25,413 nucleotides of DNA from Syntrophomonadaceae bacterium (GTDB lineage: Bacteria > Bacillota > Syntrophomonadia > Syntrophomonadales > Syntrophomonadaceae). Location of the stretch: assembly GCA_012840625.1 (NCBI GenBank), contig DUSB01000014.1, forward strand, positions 1 through 25,413, in the 5' to 3' direction. The notes below the pieces were generated by a model. The model ran no database searches and was not told the origin of the DNA. It worked only from the letters and a program-made list of their open reading frames with translations. Below, piece after piece: positions 6,988 through 15,263 of the stretch (its first letter is position 1; the number at the start of each line of letters is the position of its first letter). Position numbers and translations under genes: made by a program.

Positions 6988-7938
6988 CTATTTTTGAAGC
7001 TCTTCAATTAACAAAGGAATAACCTTGAAAAGGTCACCGACTACACCAAAGTCTGCCACACTGAAAATGGGGGCTTCAGGGTCGGTATTGATAGCAGCGA
7101 TATATTTGGAAGAGGACATCCCAGCCAAATGCTGGATAGCTCCAGAAATACCGCAGGCTACATACAGGTTGGGGTTAACGACTTTACCCGTTTGCCCAAC
7201 CTGGAGTTCATGTCCTAACCACCCGGAGTCAACCGAGGCACGGGATGCTCCTACTGCAGCACCCAGAAGGTCGGCTAATTCTTCAACCACTTTAATTCCA
7301 TCAGGTCCTTTACATCCACGTCCACCTGAAACAACCACTTCAGCTTCGGTAAGCTCTGGTCGGGCAGAAACAGTTGGTGCGAATTCTTTTTCAACCTGAT
7401 AAACATCATCAGCAGTAGCAACGATTGCTGGTTTTATCACTTCACCCGCACCGTCTGCTTCTACAACTTCGCAAACACCTGCACGGATGGTAGCCAGTAC
7501 CGGATTGCCGGTTACTTCTACTTTAGCTAATGCTTTACCAGCATAAATGGCGCGGGTGAAAACACCTTTACCATCACTTAATTCAAAATCAATAGCATCA
7601 GTGGCTAAACCGGCATCAAGCTTCTGTGCCAATCTAGCGGCAAAATCCCTACCGTTAACGGTATGTCCAAAAAGTACTGCATTGGGACTATATTCTTTAA
7701 TCATAGCCTCCAACTGGGCAACATATGCGCCTGTGTTGTAGCTGGCAAATAAGTCATCATCACACACATACACTTTGTCGGCACCATATTTGGCAAACTC
7801 AGGGGCAAGACCTTCCACACCTTTACCAAATAAAACAGCAGCGACTTCACCATATTTTTTGGCTTCGGATATCAATTCAAACGTAACTTTACGGATATTT
7901 CCATCTCTTTGATCAACAACTACCCATGTTCCAGCCAT
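6988..7938 (-). CDS. etfA: Electron transfer flavoprotein alpha subunit
   Basis: 316 aa. It pairs with EtfB to form the cytosolic FAD-containing electron carrier between acyl-CoA dehydrogenase and the membrane oxidoreductase. The N-terminal Rossmann-like domain covers about 1-190. The C-terminal FAD-binding domain carries the family motifs: VVSGGRGCKG (about 202-211), VGASRASVDSGW (229-240), LQVGQTGKVV (245-254), YVACGISGAIQHLAGM (259-274) and the C-terminal INTDPEAPIF and DFGVVGDLF. There is no N-terminal ferredoxin extension, unlike some clostridial EtfA proteins. The start ATG at 7938 has GGAGGG 6 nt upstream. It lies 43 nt after etfB and 85 nt before the oxidoreductase gene, with which it almost certainly forms one unit. 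Whether this Etf bifurcates cannot be decided here; linkage to a quinone oxidoreductase argues for the plain quinone-linked type. Confidence 0.97.
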   Translation of the reverse strand: MAGTWVVVDQRDGNIRKVTFELISEAKKYGEVAAVLFGKGVEGLAPEFAKYGADKVYVCDDDLFASYNTGAYVAQLEAMIKEYSPNAVLFGHTVNGRDFAARLAQKLDAGLATDAIDFELSDGKGVFTRAIYAGKALAKVEVTGNPVLATIRAGVCEVVEADGAGEVIKPAIVATADDVYQVEKEFAPTVSARPELTEAEVVVSGGRGCKGPDGIKVVEELADLLGAAVGASRASVDSGWLGHELQVGQTGKVVNPNLYVACGISGAIQHLAGMSSSKYIAAINTDPEAPIFSVADFGVVGDLFKVIPLLIEELQK

Positions 7939-7981
7939 CTATTACCCTCCTTTTGTTTTCTAAATCAACCATTAAAGCCGA

Positions 7982-8737
7982 TTATTTAACCACTTCTATC
8001 TTGGCAGTATTCAGCATCCAATCAGCCAGCTGAGGTGCGGCAACCTCTGGATCGTCTTCTATCTTGATTCCAGCGGTCTTAGCTTCGGGTAATGCATATT
8101 CAAGCACTTTTACCTTGTTTTCAACCGCTACTGCATCGACTGTTTCGACTGGCTTTTTCTTAGCCTGCATAATACCCTTCATAGAAGGATAACGAGGCTC
8201 ATTCCAGCTAACCTGACTGGAGATAACAGCCGGCAATTTCACCTCATATGTCGCAGTACCGCCGTCAGCTTCGCAGTCAACAGTAGCTACCCCATCAGCA
8301 ATCTCCAGATTGGTGATGACGTTTACATGTGGCAAGCCCAGAATCTCAGCTATACGGGTTGGAACCTGGGAAGAACCATCATCAGCGGCAACATGACCAG
8401 CCAGAATGAGATCCGGATTTTCTTTTTTGATAACTTCTGCCAGGGCAACAGCTCTGGCATATTCATCCGCATCTACATCCTGCTTAACGAGAATGCCTCT
8501 GTCTGCTCCCATTGCCAGTGCAGTACGGATGGCGTCCATCGCTGTATCAGCACCCGCAGATACAACAACTACTTCTTTGGCAACCTTCTTTTCTTTTAAC
8601 TGGATTGCGCCTTCCACGGCTACTTCATCATAGGGGTTAATAATTAAATTAATCCCCGCATCATTGATTTTGCCATCTTTTAATTCGATTTTGGCCTCTG
8701 TGTCAAATGTTTGCTTAACACATACTAAAACCTTCAA
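7982..8737 (-). CDS. etfB: Electron transfer flavoprotein beta subunit
   Basis: About 251 aa, usual length. The N-terminal strand KVLVCVKQTFDTEAK, the INPYDEVAVEGAI motif and the core segment LAGHVAADDGSSQVPTRIAE (substrate/AMP-domain loop) identify EtfB. The C-terminal stretch with the LPAVISSQVSWNEPRYPSMK recognition-loop region, which contacts dehydrogenases, is complete. Start choice: an ATG at 8743 (MNLKVL) is only 1 nt from AGGAGG (8745-8750), too close for normal initiation. The TTG two codons later (8737) has ideal 7-nt spacing and gives the usual family N-terminus M-KVLVCVKQ, so it is preferred; annotation pipelines may show 8743. It is the first gene of etfB-etfA-oxidoreductase. The upstream 8744-9019 region separates it from cheR and holds a possible short reading frame. 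Confidence 0.96.
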   Translation of the reverse strand: MKVLVCVKQTFDTEAKIELKDGKINDAGINLIINPYDEVAVEGAIQLKEKKVAKEVVVVSAGADTAMDAIRTALAMGADRGILVKQDVDADEYARAVALAEVIKKENPDLILAGHVAADDGSSQVPTRIAEILGLPHVNVITNLEIADGVATVDCEADGGTATYEVKLPAVISSQVSWNEPRYPSMKGIMQAKKKPVETVDAVAVENKVKVLEYALPEAKTAGIKIEDDPEVAAPQLADWMLNTAKIEVVK

Positions 8738-8739
8738 GT

Positions 8740-8928
8740 TCATTCCTCCTTTTCAATAATTGGTTCTGTTTGGGTTAATACCCTTGAACTTATTGGTAAC
8801 ACCTTAAAAGAACCCATCACCCCCGTAAACACGCATCTATCTAATTTTAAATTGCCTACGGCAAACTTACCGTCTGCAAAAAACAATGGGTGGATATTTC
8901 CACTACCTGTAAAAAGGCATGAATACAT
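8740..8928 (-). CDS. Possible 62-residue upstream reading frame ending in the etfB start (uncertain)
   Basis: An ATG-started frame whose TGA stop overlaps the ATG at 8743 (ATGA), the geometry of translational coupling. The peptide (MYSCLFTGSGNIHPLFFADG and onward) resembles no family I know. Its start has no ribosome binding site and is preceded directly by an in-frame TAG. The DNA also holds possible hairpins: GTGGA/TCCAC near 8890-8905, and a TTGC...GCAA stem enclosing ACGG/CCGT near 8852-8880. These could mean an untranslated RNA leader instead. Low confidence as a gene. Confidence 0.22.
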   Translation of the reverse strand: MYSCLFTGSGNIHPLFFADGKFAVGNLKLDRCVFTGVMGSFKVLPISSRVLTQTEPIIEKEE

Positions 8929-9019
8929 CTATGTTTTCTAGATAAAAAAATGATTTCCTGCTTTTTATCCGCAATCTGTGTTTTTTTTGCATGACATATT
9001 CCGTCTAATCAGTCGATGG

Positions 9020-9799
9020 TTATAGTTTTTGGTAGAAAAATGTCGCTATAGATTTCAGCCCCAATTCGCGGGCCTGAAAAATCTGTTCGGTGCTGCCAAT
9101 AAAAAGAACCCCACCCGGACGTAAGGCATCCGCAAAATTCTGATAGAGACGGCATTTGGTTTCCTCGGTAAAATAGATCACTACATTTCTGCACAAAATC
9201 AGGTCATTGTACCTAGGATACGGATCCTTCAGAAGATCATGCTGCTTGAAGGTAACCATCTGCTTGATATCATCAGACAGACGATAGTACTCTCCTTCCC
9301 GGACCAGATATTTTCTGGCATAGTAGGGTGGCAGCGTGCTGACAGCTTTTTCCGTATAAATCGCCTGGCTGGCTTTATCCAGGACATCCTGATCTATGTC
9401 TGTAGCTAGTATTTTATCACTTCGCGACTGAAAGCGCTCTTTCATGAGCATCGCCAGAGAATACGGCTCTTCTCCGGTAGAACATCCAGCACTCCAAATT
9501 TTAAGTGTGGAACGGTCGCTTAAAAGTTCGGGAATAACCTGGTTCTCGAGTACTTCCCAGTGTGCTTGATTGCGAAAAAACTCTGAGACGTTAATAGTTA
9601 AATGTTCAATAAATTTTCTATACAAGGTCTGATCAGTCTGGAGCATAGAAATAAATGAATGATAGCCCTCCGCGCCATGGGAGCGCATAAAGCTATTAAT
9701 ACGCCGTTCCATCTGAGGACGCTTGTACGCTGTCAGATCAATCTTGCTCATTATACCAAACTGCTGCATAAACCATTCCCAATCATATGTACTGGCCAA
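9020..9799 (-). CDS. cheR: CheR-type protein-glutamate O-methyltransferase
   Basis: 259 aa, normal CheR length. It transfers a methyl group from S-adenosylmethionine to glutamates of chemoreceptors, setting adaptation. Seen: the N-terminal all-helical CheR_N domain (about 1-75, with the RRINSFMRSHG region), SAM-binding IWSAGCSTGEEPYS (about 101-114), ATDIDQDVL (about 132-140) and the catalytic-domain motif LCRNVVIYF (about 202-210). The start is TTG at 9799 with AAGGGG 9 nt upstream; an ATG at 9769 would cut conserved residues. It lies only 23 nt after hemL, so it is probably co-transcribed with the heme genes. No other chemotaxis gene is in the window, so its receptors must be elsewhere. The link with heme synthesis may be accidental. 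Confidence 0.95.
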   Translation of the reverse strand: MASTYDWEWFMQQFGIMSKIDLTAYKRPQMERRINSFMRSHGAEGYHSFISMLQTDQTLYRKFIEHLTINVSEFFRNQAHWEVLENQVIPELLSDRSTLKIWSAGCSTGEEPYSLAMLMKERFQSRSDKILATDIDQDVLDKASQAIYTEKAVSTLPPYYARKYLVREGEYYRLSDDIKQMVTFKQHDLLKDPYPRYNDLILCRNVVIYFTEETKCRLYQNFADALRPGGVLFIGSTEQIFQARELGLKSIATFFYQKL

Positions 9800-9822
9800 A
9801 ATTGCTCGCCCCTTATTTACCC

Positions 9823-11109
9823 TTATTTAATTGTTGCCAGAGCTTTTTCAACTGCCGCAATGGTTTTATCTGCATCTTCCAGCTGGTGGGCAGCAGATAA
9901 AAAGCATACTTCAAATTGGGAAGGGGGGAAATAAACGCCCTGTTCTAATAAGGCCCTGTGGAAACGCGCATATTGTTCGGTATTAGAAGTTTTAACATCT
10001 TCATATGAGTTTATTTCCTCTTCCGTAAAAAAGATGGTAAACATCGATCCCATACGGTTGATAGTGTAAAACCATCCCTGTTCCTCAAAAAGTGTCTGCA
10101 GCTGACCACAGAGGTAATAAGAGACAACATCCATCCGGTCGTACAGGTCGCCATCCTGCAGCATGCGTAAACTGGCCAAGCCGGCCGACATGGCCAGGGG
10201 ATTACCGGAGAGGGTGCCCGCCTGGTAAACGGGTCCTTCCGGGGCTACCATATCCATTAAATCCTTCCTGCCACCATAAGCCCCTACTGGCAGGCCACCA
10301 CCGATTATTTTCCCCAGGGTGGTTAAATCAGGTGTAATACCTGTAATGGTTTGCATACCACCATAGCATAAGCGAAAACCAGTAATCACTTCGTCAAAAA
10401 TGAGCAGGCTACCTGATTTTCTGGTGATATCACGCAATCCTTCTAAAAAACCAAGCTGGGGAAGTACCAGGCCCATGTTGCCCGGAACGGGTTCTACAAT
10501 TACAGCTGCTATCTCCTCACCATGTTTTTCAAAAGTTTGCGTAACCGATGCAGCATCATTAAATCTACACAGAAGTGTATCCTGGATAGTGGCTTGTGGT
10601 ACACCCGGGCTGGTCGGAATACCTGCTGTTAACAAGCCGGAACCGGATTGTATTAAAAAACTGTCTCCATGTCCATGATAGCATCCTTCAAATTTTACTA
10701 TCTTGTCCCGTCCTGTAGCGGCACGAGCCAAGCGAATCGCACTCATAGTGGCTTCTGTTCCCGAATTTACCATACGAATTTTGTCCATAGCCGGGAAGGC
10801 CGAGCATATTGTTTGGGCCAGTTCCAATTCTGCTTCACAGGGAGCTCCATAGCTGGTTCCTCGCTGTGCTGCTTCGACAATGGCTTCCAGTACTGCGGGA
10901 TGAGCATGCCCCAGGATTAAAGGTCCAAAGGAAGAAACATAATCAATGTATTCGTTCCCATCTACATCATAGAGTTTTGATCCCTGAGCTTTTTGAATAA
11001 ACAAAGGATGCCCCTCTACAGCTTTAAAGGCTCGAACTGGACTGCTAACACCACCGGGCATATACTTACAGGCCTCCTGAAAAAGGGTTTCTGATTTGCT
11101 GTATGGCAT
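9823..11109 (-). CDS. hemL: Glutamate-1-semialdehyde 2,1-aminomutase
   Basis: 428 aa, full length. It converts glutamate-1-semialdehyde from HemA into 5-aminolevulinate, the tetrapyrrole precursor, using PLP/PMP in the cytosol. Class III aminotransferase features are all present: the N-terminal MPGGVSSPVRAFK motif, NSGTEATMSAIRLARA (115-130), FEGCYHGHGDS (140-150), LIFDEVITGFR (236-246) with the PLP-contact aspartate, and the Schiff-base Lys267 in TLGKIIGGGLPVGAYGG. The ATG at 11109 has AAGGAGG upstream. It lies 21 nt after ahbB and is the last clear heme gene in transcription order, although it acts second in the pathway. Confidence 0.97.
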   Translation of the reverse strand: MPYSKSETLFQEACKYMPGGVSSPVRAFKAVEGHPLFIQKAQGSKLYDVDGNEYIDYVSSFGPLILGHAHPAVLEAIVEAAQRGTSYGAPCEAELELAQTICSAFPAMDKIRMVNSGTEATMSAIRLARAATGRDKIVKFEGCYHGHGDSFLIQSGSGLLTAGIPTSPGVPQATIQDTLLCRFNDAASVTQTFEKHGEEIAAVIVEPVPGNMGLVLPQLGFLEGLRDITRKSGSLLIFDEVITGFRLCYGGMQTITGITPDLTTLGKIIGGGLPVGAYGGRKDLMDMVAPEGPVYQAGTLSGNPLAMSAGLASLRMLQDGDLYDRMDVVSYYLCGQLQTLFEEQGWFYTINRMGSMFTIFFTEEEINSYEDVKTSNTEQYARFHRALLEQGVYFPPSQFEVCFLSAAHQLEDADKTIAAVEKALATIK

Positions 11110-11130
11110 GACAAGGCCTCCTTAATAATA

Positions 11131-11604
11131 TTAATCAAGAATGTATTGCATGCTGGTTTTTTTCAGTTCCCTTACGGAACGAATGATTTGATAATCACTC
11201 AAACCTGGGTGCTGTGAAATTTTCTCCACATTTGATAATAAGTTCTCTTCATTGGTAGCATGAATCATAGCGAATAGATTGTATGTAAATTCCTCACTGG
11301 TGTAGCGATGATAACAGTGGCTGACAAAGGGATATCCGGCAACATGTTGTCCTAAAGAATCAATTTCTTCTGCTGCTACTTTCCAGACAACCATGGCGTT
11401 GGCTGTATACCCTGCTTTTTGATGCTGCAAAACTGCACAGCAACGACGAATAATGCCCTGTTCCTGCAAAACCTTTATTCTGGCAACGATTTCTTCTTCA
11501 TCTATGCCCAGTTCTTGCGCCAGTTTTTTGTAAGGATGTGTAACAAGGGGCAGATCCCCTTGCAGTAAATATATTATTTTACGATCTACACTATTTATTA
11601 TCAT
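11131..11604 (-). CDS. ahbB: Siroheme decarboxylase subunit AhbB
   Basis: 157 aa Lrp/AsnC-like protein that here is an enzyme subunit, not a regulator. With AhbA it removes two acetate carboxyls of siroheme to give 12,18-didecarboxysiroheme. The N-terminal winged helix (about 5-55: VDRKIIYLLQ, YKKLAQELGI, RIKVLQEQGIIRR) and the C-terminal ligand-binding fold (about 60-157) are present. The segment VSHCYHRY (His96, Tyr98, His99, Arg100) fits the AhbB family, where a histidine and neighbouring basic residues contact the heme. The start ATG at 11604 overlaps the end of ahbA by 14 nt, implying coupled translation and equimolar subunits. Assignment as AhbB rather than AhbA rests on the HCYHR motif and order. 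The alternative, an AsnC regulator, is unlikely given the paired gene and neighbours. Confidence 0.9.
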   Translation of the reverse strand: MIINSVDRKIIYLLQGDLPLVTHPYKKLAQELGIDEEEIVARIKVLQEQGIIRRCCAVLQHQKAGYTANAMVVWKVAAEEIDSLGQHVAGYPFVSHCYHRYTSEEFTYNLFAMIHATNEENLLSNVEKISQHPGLSDYQIIRSVRELKKTSMQYILD

Positions 11605-12061
11605 AGATCATCCCTCTCCTCATATCAAAGGAAACTTTAATTTTATATGTTTGAGCAGCAGGAAAATTATGGATAGGCAAGGCGATATCGTTTTCTATTT
11701 TGTCTATAATGGTCTCAATTTCCTGGTACGATGGAGCAATCAAGGTAAACCACATGTTAAGTTCATGGTCACGCAAATAATTATGGGTAACTCCGGGTTC
11801 AGCATTAATGCGCTGTGCAATCTCCTCAATGCGATCTTCGGGAACACTGACAGCACATAAGGTGGTAACCCACCCCAGACCTCTGGCATTAATAATGCCT
11901 CCGATGCGTCGTATAATGCCGGCCTCTTTTAAGCGTGCAATCCGCTCCAGCACTTCTGCTTCACTTCGGTCAACTCGCTGTGCCAGGTCTTTATAAGGCT
12001 CTACTGTAAGCGGAAATTCCTGCTGCAGTAGATTAAGAATTTTACGATCCACGTCGTCCAT
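11591..12061 (-). CDS. ahbA: Siroheme decarboxylase subunit AhbA
   Basis: 156 aa, paralogous to the next gene downstream. The winged-helix part (about 1-52: MDDVDRKILNLLQ, YKDLAQRV, RIARLKEAGIIRR) is followed by the AsnC-ligand-type domain. VTHNYLRDHELNMWF (91-105) includes His93, Tyr95 and Arg97, matching the AhbA version of the heme-contact motif. It forms the AhbAB complex acting on siroheme. The ATG at 12061 is the right start: it aligns with AhbB and has a G-rich site (AGGGGGGA) upstream. The open frame extends further upstream to 12409, but that part merely overlaps ahbD in another frame. It overlaps ahbD by 20 nt and ahbB by 14 nt, so these three genes are tightly coupled. Confidence 0.91.
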   Translation of the reverse strand: MDDVDRKILNLLQQEFPLTVEPYKDLAQRVDRSEAEVLERIARLKEAGIIRRIGGIINARGLGWVTTLCAVSVPEDRIEEIAQRINAEPGVTHNYLRDHELNMWFTLIAPSYQEIETIIDKIENDIALPIHNFPAAQTYKIKVSFDMRRGMIYDNK

Positions 12062-13055
12062 AGTCTTTCCCCCCTGAGGGCTGATATAAGCACCACTTAT
12101 CTTCAGCCATAAAATCTCCTGTGTAGGCATAAGCGCGTGCTCTACAGCCACCACAGCGCGCCCGAAAGTCACACTCACCACATTTACCATCATAAGCCTG
12201 GCTGCGCAGTTGCTCCAGGACGGGATGGTTTTTCCATATCTCATCGAAAGGAGTTTCGCGTACATTACCCAGGGACATTTCCAGATAAGCACAGGGCTGC
12301 ACATGTCCTCTGGGACTGATAATGCAATAGCTGATCCCGGCCAAGCAGCCTCTGGTAAAGCGTATAGGGATGCCTTTTTTCTCGGCTGTGCGTACAAATT
12401 GAGGCGCACAGGTAGGTTTTATTTCAATGGGCACTGATTTTTGCTTCTCCATTAAGCGAGTAATGGTTTGTTCGTATTCTTTCACCCGCAGGGCTTCCAT
12501 TTCAATATTTGCACCCCGACCAGTCGGAACTAAAAAGAACACATGGTGAGCCATAGCCCCAAGCTCTACAGCGAAATCAGTAATGGCCTCCAGCTCAGCG
12601 ACATTCCAGTCCATTACCGTAGTATGTATTTGAAAAGGCAGCCGGGCCTGTTTCAGGTTTTCTATCCCGGCCAGAGTTTTTTCATAGGCTTGATCCAATT
12701 TGCGGAATTGATCGTTTTTTTTAGCGTCCAGACTATCCAGACTTACTCCGGCAGCTAAAAAACCAGCCTGTTTTAATTTTCTGGCGGCAGTAGAGTCAAT
12801 CAGGGTTCCATTGGTTCCCAGTACCGGGCGCAAACCTTTACTGCTTGCATAGGCACCCAATTCAAACAGATCTTCGCGCATCAGCGGTTCGCCCCCGCTG
12901 AATATCATAATTTTAAAACCAGCTCGACTAATTTCATCAATTAGTTTACGCGCTTCATCGGTATTGAGTTCAGTCTGTGCTTTTTCGCCCGCATCCCGAT
13001 AACAATGTTCACAGAACATGTTACACTGGTTGGTGGTGTTCCACGAAACTAACAT
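12042..13055 (-). CDS. ahbD: Radical SAM heme b synthase AhbD
   Basis: 337 aa radical SAM/SPASM enzyme. Cys11, Cys15 and Cys18 (C-x3-C-x2-C) bind the SAM-cleaving [4Fe-4S] cluster. FSGGEPLMRED (SAM contact) and VLGTNGTLI follow. The C-terminal part holds the auxiliary-cluster cysteines, seen in RGCLAGISYC, GHVQPCAYLEM, GKCGECDFRARCGGC and DKWCLY. AhbD converts the two propionates of iron-coproporphyrin III to vinyls, giving heme b. The RGCLAG...C...QPC pattern and the shorter length separate it from AhbC, encoded two genes away. The start ATG at 13055 has GGAGGG 7 nt upstream; it leaves only ten residues before the first cluster cysteine, slightly short for the family. It lies 22 nt after hemB and overlaps ahbA by 20 nt. 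Confidence 0.88.
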   Translation of the reverse strand: MLVSWNTTNQCNMFCEHCYRDAGEKAQTELNTDEARKLIDEISRAGFKIMIFSGGEPLMREDLFELGAYASSKGLRPVLGTNGTLIDSTAARKLKQAGFLAAGVSLDSLDAKKNDQFRKLDQAYEKTLAGIENLKQARLPFQIHTTVMDWNVAELEAITDFAVELGAMAHHVFFLVPTGRGANIEMEALRVKEYEQTITRLMEKQKSVPIEIKPTCAPQFVRTAEKKGIPIRFTRGCLAGISYCIISPRGHVQPCAYLEMSLGNVRETPFDEIWKNHPVLEQLRSQAYDGKCGECDFRARCGGCRARAYAYTGDFMAEDKWCLYQPSGGKDYGRRGS

Positions 13056-13077
13056 AATGCGCCCTCCATCCTCATCA

Positions 13078-14055
13078 TTATGCCTGTATCAATCTGGCGG
13101 CATCTTTGGCAGCATAGGTGATAATCATATCAGCTCCAGCACGCTTCATGGACAGCAGCGATTCATACATAACCGCCTGTCCATCAATCCATCCCCGGGC
13201 TGCTGCTGCCTGTATCATAGCGTATTCTCCGCTGACATTGTAGGCACAGGTAGGGTAAGCAAAACGCTCTTTGACCATACGAATAACATCCAGGTAGGCC
13301 AAGGCGGGTTTAACCATGACGATATCTGCACCTTCTTCAATATCCAGCTCCACTTCTCGCAGAGCCTCATGAAGGTTAGCAGGATCCATTTGATAGGTCT
13401 TGCGATCACCAAAACTCGGCGCACAGGAGGCTGCCTGGCGAAACGGGCCGTAGAAACTGGAGGCAAACTTGGCGGCATAGGCCATAATGGGTATCTGGCT
13501 GAAGCCTTCATTATCCAGTGCCGTTCTAATTTTACCCACCCGTCCATCCATCATATCTGAAGGTGCTATCATATCAGCACCTGCTTGTGCATGGGAAAGG
13601 GCTTCCAGGGCCAATAATTCCAGAGTGGCATCATTCAGCACCTGCCCCTCTTTATCCAGAACACCGCAGTGTCCATGACTGGTATATTCGCACAGGCACA
13701 CATCTGTAATGACTATCAATTCGGGACAGGCATCCTTTATAGCCCGAATCGCCTGCTGTACCACACCATTTTTATCCCAGCCGGCACTGCCCTGTTCATC
13801 TTTATGTTCCGGTATACCAAAAAGCAAAACAGCAGGAATCCCTAAAGCATTAATTTCCTGGGCCTCGGCTGATAGCTGATCTACAGATAGCTGAAACTGA
13901 CCGGGCATGGAAGGGATCGGCAAACGCTCTCCCTGTCCAAAGGTAACAAAAAGTGGGTAAATAAGATCATCAATATGTAAAGCATTTTCTCTTACCAAGC
14001 GGCGCAAATTTTCACTGCGGCGCAGCCGCCGCATACGGTGAACAGGAAAACTCAT
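13078..14055 (-). CDS. hemB: Porphobilinogen synthase (5-aminolevulinate dehydratase)
   Basis: 325 aa, full length. It condenses two 5-aminolevulinate molecules to porphobilinogen in the cytosol. The zinc-type active site is visible: Cys120, Cys122 and Cys130 in TDVCLCEYTSHGHCG, which marks a zinc-dependent rather than a magnesium-dependent enzyme. The two Schiff-base lysines are Lys196 (MAYAAKFAS) and Lys249 (VMVKPALAYLD). The N-terminal RMRRLRRSENLRRLVREN arm is the usual octamer arm. The ATG at 14055 has AAGGAG within the last codons of ahbC, 14 nt away. It is embedded between the two radical SAM heme genes, confirming a heme role for both. Confidence 0.98.
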   Translation of the reverse strand: MSFPVHRMRRLRRSENLRRLVRENALHIDDLIYPLFVTFGQGERLPIPSMPGQFQLSVDQLSAEAQEINALGIPAVLLFGIPEHKDEQGSAGWDKNGVVQQAIRAIKDACPELIVITDVCLCEYTSHGHCGVLDKEGQVLNDATLELLALEALSHAQAGADMIAPSDMMDGRVGKIRTALDNEGFSQIPIMAYAAKFASSFYGPFRQAASCAPSFGDRKTYQMDPANLHEALREVELDIEEGADIVMVKPALAYLDVIRMVKERFAYPTCAYNVSGEYAMIQAAAARGWIDGQAVMYESLLSMKRAGADMIITYAAKDAARLIQA

Positions 14056-14069
14056 AATTGTTTGCTCCT

Positions 14070-15263
14070 TTATTCCTCAATTGATAATGATGGCAACATG
14101 ATCTCTTCCTCACTGAGATAGCAGGCCGGATCTTCAGCCCATAGATCACCATGTACATGACGGGCACGAATTCTACAGCCGGCACATAAAGATTTATAAG
14201 AACAACGGCCACATTTGCCCTTGATATGTTTTTCTTTTTCTCTCAGCTGAACCATCAAGGGATCATCGGAAGTCCATATTTGGCTAAAAGGCTGTTCACG
14301 AACATTGCCCACGGTATAATCCTGCCAGAATTGACAGGGATGAACATTGCCCCGGGGATCAACATTCGCAAATTTGGTGCCAGCAGAACATCCTCCATGC
14401 ATCTCCAGTAGCTGCACTACCTCGTCAGCTCGATCTGGATCACTGTTCCGGATACGATTATATAAATAAATACCATCAGCATGATTGTCGGTGGTCAAGA
14501 TTTCAGTTTCCACACCTTTTTCATGTAGTTCCAGCGTTTTGCTGCTGACATAATCCAGAATAGCACGTTTTTCCTCTACAGTGGTATCCATATCAACCAT
14601 AGCGGATCCACGCCCTGCATAAACTAGGTGATACATACAAAACCGGGGTATCTGTTCTTTTTCAAGAATAGCAAAAATTTCGGGCAGATCTTTTTGATTA
14701 TAGCGATTGACAGTAAAGCGTATACCTGTTTTCATGCCCAGCTTTTTACAGGCATGAATGCCACGCAAAGCCATCTGAAAAGCATCGGGATGATTGCGAA
14801 ATTCATTATGGGTGTCTGGTGCGCCATCAATACTGACACCAACATATTGAAAGCCAGCTGCTTTTATTTTTTCTGCCACACTATCTGTAATCAAGGTACC
14901 ATTGGTCGAAAGAACCGGACGCAGACCTGAATCATAAGCCAGCCTTCCCAATTCAAAAATATCCTCCCGGATAAGCGGCTCGCCCCCGGAAAACAACAGA
15001 ACCGGAACCCCCATGTCAGCCAAATCCTGAATGAATTCCCTGGCTTCTGCTGTGCTTAATTCACCCTCATAGCTGCGATCCTCTGCATCCAAATAGCAGT
15101 GCTTGCACCTCAGATTGCAGCGGTTGGTCATATTCCAAACCACCAGCGGGCGGTAGTTTTCAGAAAACTGCAGCAGCCGGGGGGGTAACTGTCCCCTGGC
15201 ATCATGCTTTATCACTTCAGAAACAGTGGCTGTTCCACAGAGCAATTTGGTGCATCCAATCAT
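14070..15263 (-). CDS. ahbC: Radical SAM 12,18-didecarboxysiroheme deacetylase AhbC
   Basis: 397 aa radical SAM/SPASM enzyme. The radical SAM cluster cysteines are Cys49, Cys53 and Cys56 in TNRCNLRCKHCYLDA. LLFSGGEPLIRED and VLSTNGTLI follow, and the C-terminal auxiliary-cluster region includes GGCSAG, VHPCQFWQDY, GKCGRCSYKSLCAGC and DPACYL. AhbC removes two acetate side chains of didecarboxysiroheme, giving iron-coproporphyrin III, the substrate of AhbD. Length, the RPLVVWNMTNRCNL start and the HPCQFWQ motif favour AhbC over AhbD. The start ATG at 15263 overlaps the cobA-hemD stop (ATGA), with GGGAGG upstream. AhbC and AhbD share a common fold, and the assignment of which is which rests on these motifs. 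Confidence 0.89.
   Translation of the reverse strand: MIGCTKLLCGTATVSEVIKHDARGQLPPRLLQFSENYRPLVVWNMTNRCNLRCKHCYLDAEDRSYEGELSTAEAREFIQDLADMGVPVLLFSGGEPLIREDIFELGRLAYDSGLRPVLSTNGTLITDSVAEKIKAAGFQYVGVSIDGAPDTHNEFRNHPDAFQMALRGIHACKKLGMKTGIRFTVNRYNQKDLPEIFAILEKEQIPRFCMYHLVYAGRGSAMVDMDTTVEEKRAILDYVSSKTLELHEKGVETEILTTDNHADGIYLYNRIRNSDPDRADEVVQLLEMHGGCSAGTKFANVDPRGNVHPCQFWQDYTVGNVREQPFSQIWTSDDPLMVQLREKEKHIKGKCGRCSYKSLCAGCRIRARHVHGDLWAEDPACYLSEEEIMLPSLSIEE

Noticed and set aside
11131..12061. Pair of Lrp/AsnC-type transcription regulators
   Set aside because: The winged-helix ends are real, but paired overlapping genes between ahbD and hemL and the HNYLR and HCYHR motifs identify the siroheme decarboxylase subunits.
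12062..12409. Longer ahbA frame reaching back to 12409
   Set aside because: This part is out-of-frame overlap with the clearly coding ahbD, and the AhbA family begins at MDDVDRK.
13018..13560. 180-codon plus-strand frame opposite hemB
   Set aside because: Antisense to a gene with all catalytic residues intact, without a ribosome site or family resemblance; a shadow frame.
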